Assembly (NCBI GenBank): GCA_004297445.1
Contig: SCUK01000012.1
Coordinates: 1 to 64,000, forward strand
Direction: 5' to 3'
DNA length: 64,000 nucleotides
Source of the DNA: Anaerolineae bacterium
Lineage (GTDB): Bacteria; Chloroflexota; Anaerolineae; Anaerolineales; UBA11579
Positions 47,794 to 57,675 of the stretch are shown here, piece after piece; position 1 is the stretch's first letter, and each line of letters begins with the position of its first letter. Under the pieces are notes generated by a model. That model was given only the letters and a program-made list of their open reading frames with translations. It searched no databases and was not told the DNA's origin. Both the position numbers and the translations under genes were made by a program.

Positions 47794-48696
47794 TTATTCC
47801 CGGGGTCGTGTCCTGGAAGAAACAGTCAGTATGGATGACGCGGAAGCCATCACGATGAGCAATCCCCCGGCGGCTTGCGCGATCCGGAATGGCTCGTGGC
47901 CTGCCGTCCAGGCCAGCAGCGCCGCGAAAACCGGCTCAAGCGCAAAAATCAGCGATACTCGCAGAGGCGCGACCTGTCGTTGCGCCCACAACTGGATGGC
48001 AAATGCCGAAAGGGTGGGGAGGAACGCCAGGAAGGCCACCACGCCCCAGGTGCCCGGTGTGCCCACGCCAAACGGCAGCCCGAAGACCGCCCCTGCCGCC
48101 AGGCTGAGCAACCCCACGACGAGAAACTGCTGGAAACTCAAGACCAGCGAGTCAAGCCCGCGCTGGATGGCATCGTCGGCAGCCAGGATGTGCCCGGCAT
48201 AGGCCGCAGCGGTGATTAGCGTGATTAGGTCACCTGGGTTGGCCTCCCGCAGACCCCCCGTCAATAGCCACAATCCTGCCAGCGCCAGGGCGGCGGCGAA
48301 CGCATCCGTAGGGCGCAGCGGTCGCCTGAGGAAGAGCCAGGAAAAAAGGGGAACGAACGCCACGAACAAGCCGGTGATGAAGGCGGAGTTGGCGGCGCTG
48401 GTGTACCCCAGCCCGATGGTTTGCGGGGCGTAAAGCAGCCACAGCAGGATACCGAGCCTTACTCCAGCCTGCCACTCGTGCCACAACCGGCGGCCGCGCA
48501 GCGCCAGCCAGAAGCCCAGTGGCAGCGCCGCCAGGAGAAAGCGGTAGCCGACCAGGATGACCGGGTCAATGTGTTCCAGGCTGTCTTTGACGAGGATGAA
48601 CGTACTGCCCCAGATAAAGGCGGCGTACAGCAGGCCGAGATGAGCAAGGCGGCTGGTAGGGCGCGGGGGCATACGGCTATTGTACGTTACGGTCAC
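47794..48696 (-). CDS. EamA/DMT-family transporter
   Basis: HLGLLYAAFIWGSTFILVKDSLEHIDP; LRVSLIFALEPVFAALLAW. Confidence 0.93.
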   Translation of the reverse strand: MTVTYNSRMPPRPTSRLAHLGLLYAAFIWGSTFILVKDSLEHIDPVILVGYRFLLAALPLGFWLALRGRRLWHEWQAGVRLGILLWLLYAPQTIGLGYTSAANSAFITGLFVAFVPLFSWLFLRRPLRPTDAFAAALALAGLWLLTGGLREANPGDLITLITAAAYAGHILAADDAIQRGLDSLVLSFQQFLVVGLLSLAAGAVFGLPFGVGTPGTWGVVAFLAFLPTLSAFAIQLWAQRQVAPLRVSLIFALEPVFAALLAWTAGHEPFRIAQAAGGLLIVMASASSILTVSSRTRPRE

Positions 48697-48832
48697 CCGC
48701 TCCCGCTTCCCAGCGACTCTCGCGATGGTGTTGACTCACTCTCCAAAAATCACTACGATTACAATATGGTTGGTGTGGCCCAGTGCAATCCGTTGGGCCG
48801 CTTGGCCTTCTGACCGGTTTCGAGGAGTTTCG

Positions 48833-50320
48833 GTGAATCCTACTTACCTGTTCGTCCATCCCCTCATTGGCGCGGTAGCTGTCGGCCTTGTACTGTATGC
48901 CTATTACTTGAAGGCTGGCAGCCGCAAGCGGCAATTGGCGCATTACTGGTCCGGGCTGGGCGCGCTGGGCACCATGCTGTTCGCAGTGGGCTATGCGGCC
49001 TACGCGCTGGGTCGCCGCAGCGAGGAACTGGGCGATTTCCCGCAACTGTTCGGCACATTTACCCCGCATTACTACATTGCCCTGGCGTTGCTCCTGGCGA
49101 TCACCGCTCAGGTGGCGATGGGTCTCTCGATGCGCTTCCGGCCGGAGTGGATTCCGGGTATCCGGGTTTGGCACTGGCGCGTCTCGCAACTCCTCCTGGT
49201 ACTCGTGGGTCTGCTGGCCCTCATGGGTGTACCCACTTTCTTTGTATTGCTGGACAGCCGGCCCGTGCTTCAAATCCTGCTTACCACGGCCGCGCTGGTG
49301 TTCATCGGCGGCGGCGTCTGGCTATTCCTTAATTTGGAAAGAGACTCGCTAAAAGGCTCGCGCTTCAATCGTAATGCGGTCAAGCGCATCCCGGCGGACC
49401 GGTTGGTCAAGATTACCTATCGGCCGGATGGCCGCGCGGTGCAGGCCGAACGCGGCCAGAGCATTTTGCAGGCCTCGCTGCAAAACGGCATCCCGCACAC
49501 GCATGTCTGCGGCGGCAATGCCCGTTGTTCCACCTGTCGTGTCGCAGTGGTGGAAGGGCTGGAGAATCTTGAAGGTCGTAACAAACTGGAACAAATCCTG
49601 GCGGACAAGCTGGACTTCCCGCCCTTCATCCGGCTGGCTTGCCAGGCCCGCTTGAGCGGCGGCGATGTGGAAGTGCGCCGCCTTGTGCTGGATTCGGAAG
49701 ATATCGCCCTGGCCAACCAGCTCAAACGCCCGGTGACAGCCAACGCAGTGGGGCAGGAACGCGTGCTGGCCATCCTGTTCTCGGATATCCGCGGCTTCAC
49801 CACCTTCGCCGAGCGCCTGCTGCCCTATGATGTGGTGCACGCCCTCAACCGCTATTACACCCGCGTTGGCGATGCCATCTACCGTCACGGCGGTGAAATC
49901 AACAACTACATGGGCGATGGTTTCCTCGCCTTGTTTGGCCTCAATGGGCACGACCGTGACCCCGCCGTGCGGGCCGTGGATGCCGGGCTGGAAATGCTGG
50001 AAGCCATGGAAGAACTCAAACCCTATTTTGAAGCCACCTATGGAGCGCCATTTGAAATTGGCATCGGCGTTCACCTGGGCCCGACGGTCGTTGGCGGGTT
50101 GGGCGCCCGCGATCCCAAACGCGTATCGGCAGTCGGCGATTCGGTTAACTTTGCCAGCCGAATTGAAGACGCCAACAAGCAGAATGGCACCCGCTTCCTC
50201 ATATCAGAAGACGTGTACCTGCGTGTGCGCGGTCATGTGCAGATAGGCCGCCAGTTCCCCTTCATCGCCAAGGGCAAGTCCGGCAACTACAGCCTGTACG
50301 AAGTGCTGGGGCGCGACTGA
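48833..50320 (+). CDS. Membrane adenylate/guanylate cyclase with [2Fe-2S] ferredoxin domain (GTG start after GAGGAG; listed ORF begins 48680)
   Basis: TM region; HTHVCGGNARCSTCRVAVVEG ferredoxin motif; class III cyclase LFSDIRGFTTFAE, NYMGDGFLALFG, DPKRVSAVGDSVNFASRIE. Confidence 0.93.
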   Translation: MNPTYLFVHPLIGAVAVGLVLYAYYLKAGSRKRQLAHYWSGLGALGTMLFAVGYAAYALGRRSEELGDFPQLFGTFTPHYYIALALLLAITAQVAMGLSMRFRPEWIPGIRVWHWRVSQLLLVLVGLLALMGVPTFFVLLDSRPVLQILLTTAALVFIGGGVWLFLNLERDSLKGSRFNRNAVKRIPADRLVKITYRPDGRAVQAERGQSILQASLQNGIPHTHVCGGNARCSTCRVAVVEGLENLEGRNKLEQILADKLDFPPFIRLACQARLSGGDVEVRRLVLDSEDIALANQLKRPVTANAVGQERVLAILFSDIRGFTTFAERLLPYDVVHALNRYYTRVGDAIYRHGGEINNYMGDGFLALFGLNGHDRDPAVRAVDAGLEMLEAMEELKPYFEATYGAPFEIGIGVHLGPTVVGGLGARDPKRVSAVGDSVNFASRIEDANKQNGTRFLISEDVYLRVRGHVQIGRQFPFIAKGKSGNYSLYEVLGRD

Positions 50321-50343
50321 CCCCAGACCAAAAGGTGAAACAC

Positions 50344-50377
50344 AGACCTGGCAGGATGTCCTGCCAGGTCTTTTTGT
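50344..50377 (+). terminator. Intrinsic terminator after cyclase gene
   Basis: AGACCTGGCAGG-ATGT-CCTGCCAGGTCT then TTTTGTT. Confidence 0.88.
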
Positions 50378-50414
50378 TACTTCTTCTCTACTGCTTCTTT
50401 GGTGAGATGCCCCG

Positions 50415-53400
50415 CTAGCGGTTGGTCTCGTCGTTATCGTCCGGGTTACGGCATTCCCGGTCGTTCATATCCACCTGCCCATCGCCATCGTTGTCGCTGC
50501 CATCACTGCACTGCGGCGGCACTGGCGTGGGAGTATTGGTCGGCACTCCTGTCGGTTCCGGCGAGGCGGTGAAGGTCGGGGTGATGGTCGGGCCGGGCGT
50601 GAAGCGTGGCTGCTCCTCACAACTTCCGGTGACAAACCCGAAGCGTTCTTCAGTGGGCACATAGCCGATGCCAAACTGCGATTCTACTGCCCACCATTCC
50701 CCGTCCAGGCTTTGGCCGACGACCTTCGTCGATTCTCCCGCCTCAAAGTCGCCGATGTCGCCATAGGCAGTCGAGGAGGGGCCGGTGCGGATGAAGACAT
50801 TGATTGACGCCGTCCAGATGCACGGCTCAGCGGGCGGGGTTGGGGTGGCAGTGGGCTGGTCGGCCACCGGGCTGTCCGGGTCCGGTGGGGCCGCCTGGCC
50901 TTCGCCGGCTGGGCGGTCAAACCGCCCGGCAAGCTCATCCCCCGGCCCGCAGTCGATCCATAGCGTGAAGGTTTCCACCGCGCCGGGTTCGTAGTCCATC
51001 GGGAAAATCAGGAACAGGAAAGACTCTTGCCCGCCTTTGGGCGCGAACCACAGCATCTGCATGTCGTCCTGCACGGAGGGTTTGTCCAGCGCGTTGCCAT
51101 TGGCATCCAGCACCATCGGCAGGATGCCCTGGCCAAGCCCTTCCAGCATCACCTGTTGGCGGTAATCCGGGGAGTACCAGCCGTCCTCGTCAGGGTCGCA
51201 ATCCGGCAGCGGTAGCAGGGCATAGTCGCCCGGGTCGCCCCGCACATCGGCATCCTGTTTCTTGCCGTCCGGTCGCAATGGATTGTCCTTGCCCTTCCAG
51301 GGGAAGCCGCCAATGGTTGCGCGTTCATCTTCGCCGCAGCCGGATGGCGCGATGGGATGCGGGGGCACCAGCATTTCACCATTGGGCCCCATGATGGGCG
51401 CGGTGTAGGCCAGCCCGGCGCCGAAGTCATCCTGTCCGGGGCAGATATCGCAGGCATCGCCCTGGCCATCGCCATCCGAGTCTGCCTGGTCCGGGTTCGC
51501 CAGGAACACGCAGTTGTCCGGCTCGCTCAGAGCGCAGGCTACCATTCGTGTGTTGCCGGTGGTTCGCACCCGCCCCAGTTGTGGCACGCAGGAAAGCAGA
51601 CCGCCTTCCGGCACGCCATCGCCGTCCATATCGCTGTCGCAGGCATCGCCGGTGCCATCGCCGTCAAAATCAGACTGGCTGGAGTTGGCCTCCGTCGGGC
51701 AATTGTCTTCGATGTCGAGGACATTATCGCTGTCGTCGTCATCGCACAGGTCGCCCTTGCCGTCGCCGTCTGTATCCGCCTGGCTGGCGTTGGCGATGAA
51801 CTGACAATTGTCAACACTATCCTTGTCGCCGTCATTGTCATCATCATCGTCGCATTTGTCACCCTTGCCATCATGGTCATTGTCTTTCTGGTCAGGATTC
51901 TTGAACTCCGGGCAATTGTCGACGGCATCGTCTACCCAGTCCTGGTCGTTGTCCTGCCAGCCGATGTCCAGGTCGCCGTCACAGTTGGCGTCGCCGTCCA
52001 CTAACTCAACCGCCGCCAGCGAGTTGCGCACCTGGCAGGCATCGAATGCCGTGAAGCCATTCGTGCCATTGGCCGCCCATGTCTCTGCCCTGCCGATTGT
52101 GAGCAGCGCCATCATCTGCATACTGCTGTTGGAGGTCAGGCTTTTCATGACGGAGTAGGACAGCCGGCCCATCTTGGTGACACCGATGCCGGTCGTGGTC
52201 CAGCCGTTGAAGAATCCGCCGACCGCCATCTGGTAAGCGGCGCGGTTGGTGATGCCGCTATTGCGGTGTACGCCGCCGCTATCGTCCGAGTCCTGGTTGT
52301 ATTTTGACCACATGTCCCGGTTGGGGGTGATCAGCGAACGCTCAAAATCCGGGCAGCAGGTATCGCCCATCGTCCAGTCGCCGCTGCCGGCGAATGCTGC
52401 CATCACATCGGCATAGGATTCATTCAGCGCGCCGGATTGGTTCATGTACACGAGGGCGGAGGTGTCCTCAATGACGGCATGGGTGAATTCATGCACCATC
52501 ACGTCATAGCCCACCCAACCGGTATCGAACTGGATGGACTCGCACCAGGCGCCGGTCCAGTTGGCGTTGCCGCCCAGTCCGGCGTGGACGTAGATATCCA
52601 ACTCGGTGGAGTCGTTGTCCCACGAGTGGCGGTTGAACGTGTTGTGATAGAACGTATAGGCATAGCGCGAATACCACCAGGCCTTGCCTGAATCCGTGTC
52701 GTTCAGGTGGGATTCGACCAGCCCGTCTTCGCTGCCGATGTCTTCTTCGCCGGTGCTATCCCAATAGCAGTTGGTGTTAAAGGCATCCAGCCCGTTGGCA
52801 TCTTCAATATCCAGCGCGTAGCCATCCAGGTCGCCGCCGCCATCCGCAACCAGCGTGTAGGTCAGCAACACCTCGCCTGTATTGGCGTCAACGTAATAGC
52901 GCGCCGGGTTTCCACCGCCCAGTGTGACCTGCCAGGCCAGGTGGGTATCGCGCGGCAGTTCCTCGCTCAACAGGCTTTCATCAAAGACCATCAGGGTCGT
53001 TACGCCAAGGACGATGCCAGAGCCCTCGCCGGCAGCGGCTTTGGCCGCCATCTCGGCTTCCGCAGGGGCCAGCGCCGGCACCGGGTCGAGCCTGACTTCG
53101 CTGAGGATATCGCCGGCAGTAGTGATTACCTGGTTGCCGCTCAGCGACACCACCAGTTCACCGCCGAAAACCGGCAGTCCCTGGTACGTCTGGAAGAAGG
53201 TCACCGTCTCGCCCTCAAACGTGTCCACCTTCTCGACATGCAGTTCCAGATTTGGGTCGCCCAGGTTGTAGAGGTCGCCATATTTCTCCAGGTAGGCGAG
53301 CGCCCGTTCCACCGGGTCGCCGCCGGAAACCTCCACGTTGGCGATCAGGGCGATGGGTTGGCCATTGCGGAACAGGAACTCGGGCGGCCTCGAAGCGTCG

Positions 53401-53555
53401 GCTTGCAGTTGTTCCATCGCCACCACTTGCGGGCTGAGTGTCTCTTCGTCCGCAGTGGGTGCGGCGCCACGGCCCCGCCAAAGCAAAATTGCCGCTAAGG
53501 CAAGGGCGGCAATTACAAATAGTCCAATCGCAATGCGTTTGGTTTGCGCGTTCAT
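50415..53555 (-). CDS. Secreted M4-family (thermolysin-like) metalloprotease with thrombospondin type-3 Ca-binding repeats
   Basis: VMVHEFTHAVIEDTSALVYMNQSGALNESYADVMAAF (HExxH...E); PepSY/FTP propeptide; repeated DxDxDGxGDxCD. Confidence 0.94.
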   Translation of the reverse strand: MNAQTKRIAIGLFVIAALALAAILLWRGRGAAPTADEETLSPQVVAMEQLQADASRPPEFLFRNGQPIALIANVEVSGGDPVERALAYLEKYGDLYNLGDPNLELHVEKVDTFEGETVTFFQTYQGLPVFGGELVVSLSGNQVITTAGDILSEVRLDPVPALAPAEAEMAAKAAAGEGSGIVLGVTTLMVFDESLLSEELPRDTHLAWQVTLGGGNPARYYVDANTGEVLLTYTLVADGGGDLDGYALDIEDANGLDAFNTNCYWDSTGEEDIGSEDGLVESHLNDTDSGKAWWYSRYAYTFYHNTFNRHSWDNDSTELDIYVHAGLGGNANWTGAWCESIQFDTGWVGYDVMVHEFTHAVIEDTSALVYMNQSGALNESYADVMAAFAGSGDWTMGDTCCPDFERSLITPNRDMWSKYNQDSDDSGGVHRNSGITNRAAYQMAVGGFFNGWTTTGIGVTKMGRLSYSVMKSLTSNSSMQMMALLTIGRAETWAANGTNGFTAFDACQVRNSLAAVELVDGDANCDGDLDIGWQDNDQDWVDDAVDNCPEFKNPDQKDNDHDGKGDKCDDDDDNDGDKDSVDNCQFIANASQADTDGDGKGDLCDDDDSDNVLDIEDNCPTEANSSQSDFDGDGTGDACDSDMDGDGVPEGGLLSCVPQLGRVRTTGNTRMVACALSEPDNCVFLANPDQADSDGDGQGDACDICPGQDDFGAGLAYTAPIMGPNGEMLVPPHPIAPSGCGEDERATIGGFPWKGKDNPLRPDGKKQDADVRGDPGDYALLPLPDCDPDEDGWYSPDYRQQVMLEGLGQGILPMVLDANGNALDKPSVQDDMQMLWFAPKGGQESFLFLIFPMDYEPGAVETFTLWIDCGPGDELAGRFDRPAGEGQAAPPDPDSPVADQPTATPTPPAEPCIWTASINVFIRTGPSSTAYGDIGDFEAGESTKVVGQSLDGEWWAVESQFGIGYVPTEERFGFVTGSCEEQPRFTPGPTITPTFTASPEPTGVPTNTPTPVPPQCSDGSDNDGDGQVDMNDRECRNPDDNDETNR

Positions 53556-53739
53556 AACACTCTCCTCAATGAATTGGGCACTCCCATGCGGGAACAGTTA
53601 GGTGATGGGGAAGTGTCGGGGTGAACTGGATAACCTTTACCACTATACTCCTGAAAAGGTCGGCAAGGCAAGCACGGGATTCTTTTCGGTCGCTGGGAGA
53701 CTTACGCGGGGCAGCAACCGTCAACCAGTGAGAATAAAT

Positions 53740-53775
53740 AAAGAGAGAGCCGCGTTCCGGCTCTCTCTTTTTGAT
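53740..53775 (-). terminator. Intrinsic terminator of the methyltransferase/ATP-grasp gene
   Basis: AAAGAGAGAGCCG (53740-53752)/CGGCTCTCTCTTT (53758-53770). Confidence 0.8.
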
Positions 53776-53788
53776 GAATTGACCAGGC

Positions 53789-55801
53789 TTAGTTCTGTGA
53801 CTGCGCCGCGGGCTGGGTTTTCTTGACCCGCAGATACTCGACGTTAATCTTGTACGGGCCCGGCTTGCGGTGGCCGTTCTGCTGGATGCGCTGCTCGGCG
53901 GCTTTCAGAATCATGCCCAGCATTTCCGGATATTCATGCCCGGCCAGTTTCGCCATTTTGGCCAGGTGGCCGTCCCAGCACCAGCCGGGGTTGGGGTTGG
54001 CTTCCAGCAGGTGCGGGTTGCCCTCGGCATCCAGTCGCCAGTCGAAGCGGGCGTAGTCGCGCAGTTCAAGGCGTTCGAACATGCGCAGGCTGCCCTGGGC
54101 GATTATCTTTTCCGTGGCGCGCGGCAGTTTGGCCGCTTTGCTGGTCAGCAGCCAGTACGGCGAGTCCGGCTGCCACTTGGCCTCGTAGCCGCAGATCTTC
54201 GGCCAGTCTTCCGGAATGGCGGAGTAGTCTTCTTCGCCAATCGGTAGGATGGAGAACGAGGTCGTGTTGCCGATGACGCCGCAGGTCAGGTCAGTGCCGG
54301 TCAGGAACTTCTCGGCTAGGATGGTGGTGTCCGGCCCCACTTCCTGCCGGATGCGCGTGACGGCGTTGAGCAGTTGTTCCGGGTTGTGCACCACGCTGTC
54401 GCGGGTTATGCCCAGGCTGTTGTCGCCCTGGTTGGGTTTGAGGATGGCCGGGAAGGCGAAGGGCAGATTGACGACCTTGTCTTCCGGGCGAATGACGGCG
54501 CCGGACGCTACCGGCACGCCCATTTGCTCGGCGAGGCCGCGTACCAGGCTCTTGTCGTAGCAGTAGGCCAACGCCTGCGGGTTGGAGCCGGTGTAAGGCA
54601 GGCCGAGGATTTCCATCATCGCCGGCACATGCAGTTCCTTGCGGGCTTCGTTGTTGAAACCTTCATCGCACAGGTTCAGCACCAGGTCGGCTTTGCCCAC
54701 CTGGGCGCGCAGGTCGTCCAGCAAAGTGGCATGGTTGGTCAGGTAGGTGACGTTGTACTCCGGTAGTTTCTTGAGCGCCAGCTTCATCTGGTCAATGGTG
54801 TGGAAGTCGTCGTCGTCGAAACAATTACCCAGTTTGGTGAGGTCCGGTAAGCTGGGGTCGCCCATGACGACGACGAGATTCTTGACCGCTTTGCGCGCTT
54901 TGCCGGGCTTGACCGGGGTCCAATCTTTGTCCAATTCCGCGGTCACGAGGATGCGGTGCGCCATCATGCCGAGGTCCTGGTTGCGCTGGGAGTTGGGCGT
55001 GATGCCGCCGTGCACCTGCACGTTGGCGAAGCCCGCCATGCGCAGCAGGTCAGAGAGGCTCTGCGGGGTGTACAGGCGTTCGGCGTAGAACTGGTCGGCC
55101 AGCACGCCTTCTTCGGTGTGGGTGATGACTTCGCGGGAGATCAAACGCTGGCCGTCAGCGCCCAGGCTGCGCTCGCGGCACACGAAGTGCTGTTTGTCGA
55201 TCCATTCCCAGGAGCGTTTCTCAAAGTTGGCGCGCATGTAGTCGCCATCGGTGACGTCCAGGAACAGGCGGCCGCCCGGTTTGAGCACGCGGAAGATTTC
55301 TTCCAGCACCTGCAGGTCGTCTTCCACGGTGTCGAAATAACCGAAAGAGTTGCCCATGACCATCACGACGTCAAAGGTGTCCGCGTGCTGGGGCAGTTTG
55401 CGGGCATCGCCCTCGCGGAACTTGATGGGCAGGCCTTCCTTCTTGGCGCGGCTGCGCGCCCGGCTGATGAGGTACTGCGAACGATCCAGCCCTTCCACGT
55501 AGTGCAAACCGCGGCGCGCCATTTCAAGCGTATGGCGGCCCTGGCCGCAGCACAGGTCCAGGATGCGTTGTTCCGGCGTGAGGTTCAGAATCGCCGAGAA
55601 CTGGTCGATTTCGCTGGTCGTGATGGTGGGGTCTTCGACGACGTCGCCGTCGGTCTTCAGGTAAAGTGCATTAAAGAGGCCGCGCCACCAATCTGGGCGG
55701 ACGTGGGCCTCGAGGTTTTCAAGGGGGCCCAGGGCTTTACCCCGGTTACTGGGAGGCTCTTCGGCGGGTTTCGCCTTGGGGGTCTCGTTGTTATTGCTCA
55801 T
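53789..55801 (-). CDS. Fusion protein: SAM-dependent methyltransferase + D-Ala-D-Ala-ligase-like ATP-grasp
   Basis: N-terminus RILDLCCGQGRHTLEMARRGLHYVEGLDRS; C-terminus LVLNLCDEGFNNEARKELHVPAMMEILGLPYTGSNPQALAYCYDKSLVR and HLLEANPNPGWCWDGHLAKMAKLAG. Confidence 0.93.
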   Translation of the reverse strand: MSNNNETPKAKPAEEPPSNRGKALGPLENLEAHVRPDWWRGLFNALYLKTDGDVVEDPTITTSEIDQFSAILNLTPEQRILDLCCGQGRHTLEMARRGLHYVEGLDRSQYLISRARSRAKKEGLPIKFREGDARKLPQHADTFDVVMVMGNSFGYFDTVEDDLQVLEEIFRVLKPGGRLFLDVTDGDYMRANFEKRSWEWIDKQHFVCRERSLGADGQRLISREVITHTEEGVLADQFYAERLYTPQSLSDLLRMAGFANVQVHGGITPNSQRNQDLGMMAHRILVTAELDKDWTPVKPGKARKAVKNLVVVMGDPSLPDLTKLGNCFDDDDFHTIDQMKLALKKLPEYNVTYLTNHATLLDDLRAQVGKADLVLNLCDEGFNNEARKELHVPAMMEILGLPYTGSNPQALAYCYDKSLVRGLAEQMGVPVASGAVIRPEDKVVNLPFAFPAILKPNQGDNSLGITRDSVVHNPEQLLNAVTRIRQEVGPDTTILAEKFLTGTDLTCGVIGNTTSFSILPIGEEDYSAIPEDWPKICGYEAKWQPDSPYWLLTSKAAKLPRATEKIIAQGSLRMFERLELRDYARFDWRLDAEGNPHLLEANPNPGWCWDGHLAKMAKLAGHEYPEMLGMILKAAEQRIQQNGHRKPGPYKINVEYLRVKKTQPAAQSQN

Positions 55802-56036
55802 TCGTTGTGTCTCCTTTTGCGCGCCTTAAAAAATCAGCGCCCCCCTTGTGGGAGGCAGCGGGGCATCCATTGTAAGGGTGCGAGCCAATAAGTGGCTATG
55901 AGTGCGCGCTTCTGACTGTATTATGACGCGTTTTGAGCATATGTCAATCTTTGGCGGTAGTTAGAAAGTATGATGTTTTTGTGAGGCGAAAGGCCACAGA
56001 TTTCTCTGTGTGTGGAGTGAGGAGATTTCACGCCCA

Positions 56037-57568
56037 TCAAGCCATCATCCCGCCCAGCCGCGGGCGGTATTGCAGCGCCTCGGCGAGGTGCGCGGGGGTG
56101 ATGTGGTCTTCGTTGGCGAGGTCGGCAATCGTGCGCGCCAGTTTTAGGATGCGGTGGTAGGCGCGCGCCGATAACTGCATCTGTTTCATCGCGCTGTTCA
56201 GCAGAGTCTGGCTGCTTTCGCCCAGCGCGCAGTGCAGGCGAACTTCGGCCGGGCCCATGTCCGCATTGAAGGCGATGTCCGGTTTTCCGTCGAAGCGCGC
56301 CTGCTGTATCTGGCGGGCGGCGGTAATGCGCGCCCGTAGGACGGCGCTGGTCTCGCCGCGCCGCTCGTCGCTCAGTTTCTGGTGTTCCACGCGCGGCACT
56401 TCCACGTGGATGTCAATGCGGTCCAGCAGCGGGCCGGACAGCCGTTTCTGGTAGCGGGTGATGAGGCTGTGGTTGCAGGTGCAGGGTTTGACCGCATCGC
56501 CATAGTAGCCGCATGGGCAGGGGTTCATCGCTCCCACCAGCTGGAAGTTGGCCGGGAAGGTGGACGGCCCGTGCGCCCGGCTGATGGTGACGGTCTTGTC
56601 TTCCAACGGCTGGCGCATTACTTCCAGCACGCGCTGACCGAACTCCGGCATCTCGTCGAGGAACAGCACGCCGCGGTCGGCCAGGCTGATTTCGCCCGGC
56701 TGCGGCCAGTTGCCGCCGCCCACCAGCCCGGCGTGCGAGATAGTGTGGTGCGGGGCGCGGAAGGGCCGTTCGCGCACCAGCGGCACATCCGCGGGCAGTT
56801 GGTCGGCCACCGAGTAGATGCGGGTGACGTCCAGCGCTTCGTCCAGCGTGAGCGGCGGCAGGATGCCGGGCAGGGCGCGCCATCAGCGTTTTACCGGAGC
56901 CCGGCGGCCCGACCAGCAGCACGTTATGCCCGCCGGCCGCAGCCACTTCCAGGGCGCGCTTGACGTGCTCCTGGCCTTTGATTTCAGCGAAGTCGGTGGT
57001 GAGGGCGTTGAGTTCAAATTCGGCCGGCGGGGTGAATTCCTGCGCGGCGATGCGGTCGTAGCCGTTAAGGTGGTTGACGAGTTCGTGCAGATTTCGCACG
57101 GGGATGACGTCCAGTTCCGGCACCAGCGCGGCTTCGGGGGCGTCTTCGGCGGGCACGAACAGGCGGGTGTAGCCTTCCTGGCGCGCCAGCGCCGCCATCG
57201 GCAGCACGCCGCGCACATGCCGCACCACGCCGTCCAACGACAGCTCGCCCAATATGAGTGCGCCCTGCACGCGTTCTTCCGGTATCTGGCCGGTGGCGGC
57301 CAGCATGGCGACGGCAATGGGCAGGTCGTACACCGGCCCGACCTTGCGCACGGAGGCCGGGGCGAGGTTGACGGTGACTTTGTTACTGGGGGGGGTGAAA
57401 GCCGGCGTTCTTGATGGCGGCGGCGACGCGTTCTTTGCTTTCCTGCACGGCGGCATCCGGCAGGCCGACGATGGTGGAGCGCGGCAGGCCCGCGCCGGTA
57501 TCGACTTCCACCTCCATCACCACGCCGTCCAGGCCGATGACGGCCCCGCTGAACACCCGCGCGAACAT
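56037..57568 (-). pseudogene. YifB/ComM-family Mg-chelatase-like AAA+ ATPase, split by two frameshifts (or sequence errors)
   Basis: N-term ORF 57383..57568 ([29 protein letters not shown]), middle in 56413..57456 ([12 protein letters not shown]), C-term ORF 56037..56810 ([30 protein letters not shown]). Confidence 0.92.
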
Positions 57569-57675
57569 GCGGGTAGTGTAGAAGCGCGGTGGGGAAATGT
57601 CAAGAGGGCAGGATTACACGCGAAACGAACGCGCCCGGGTGGCGTTGTAATTAATGTATTTGAGAGGAGGATGTT

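Noticed and set aside
51420-51960. Regularly repeating DNA resembling a short tandem or CRISPR-like array
   Set aside because: It encodes thrombospondin type-3 Ca-binding repeats (DxDxDGxGD) of the M4 protease; no conserved repeat/spacer structure
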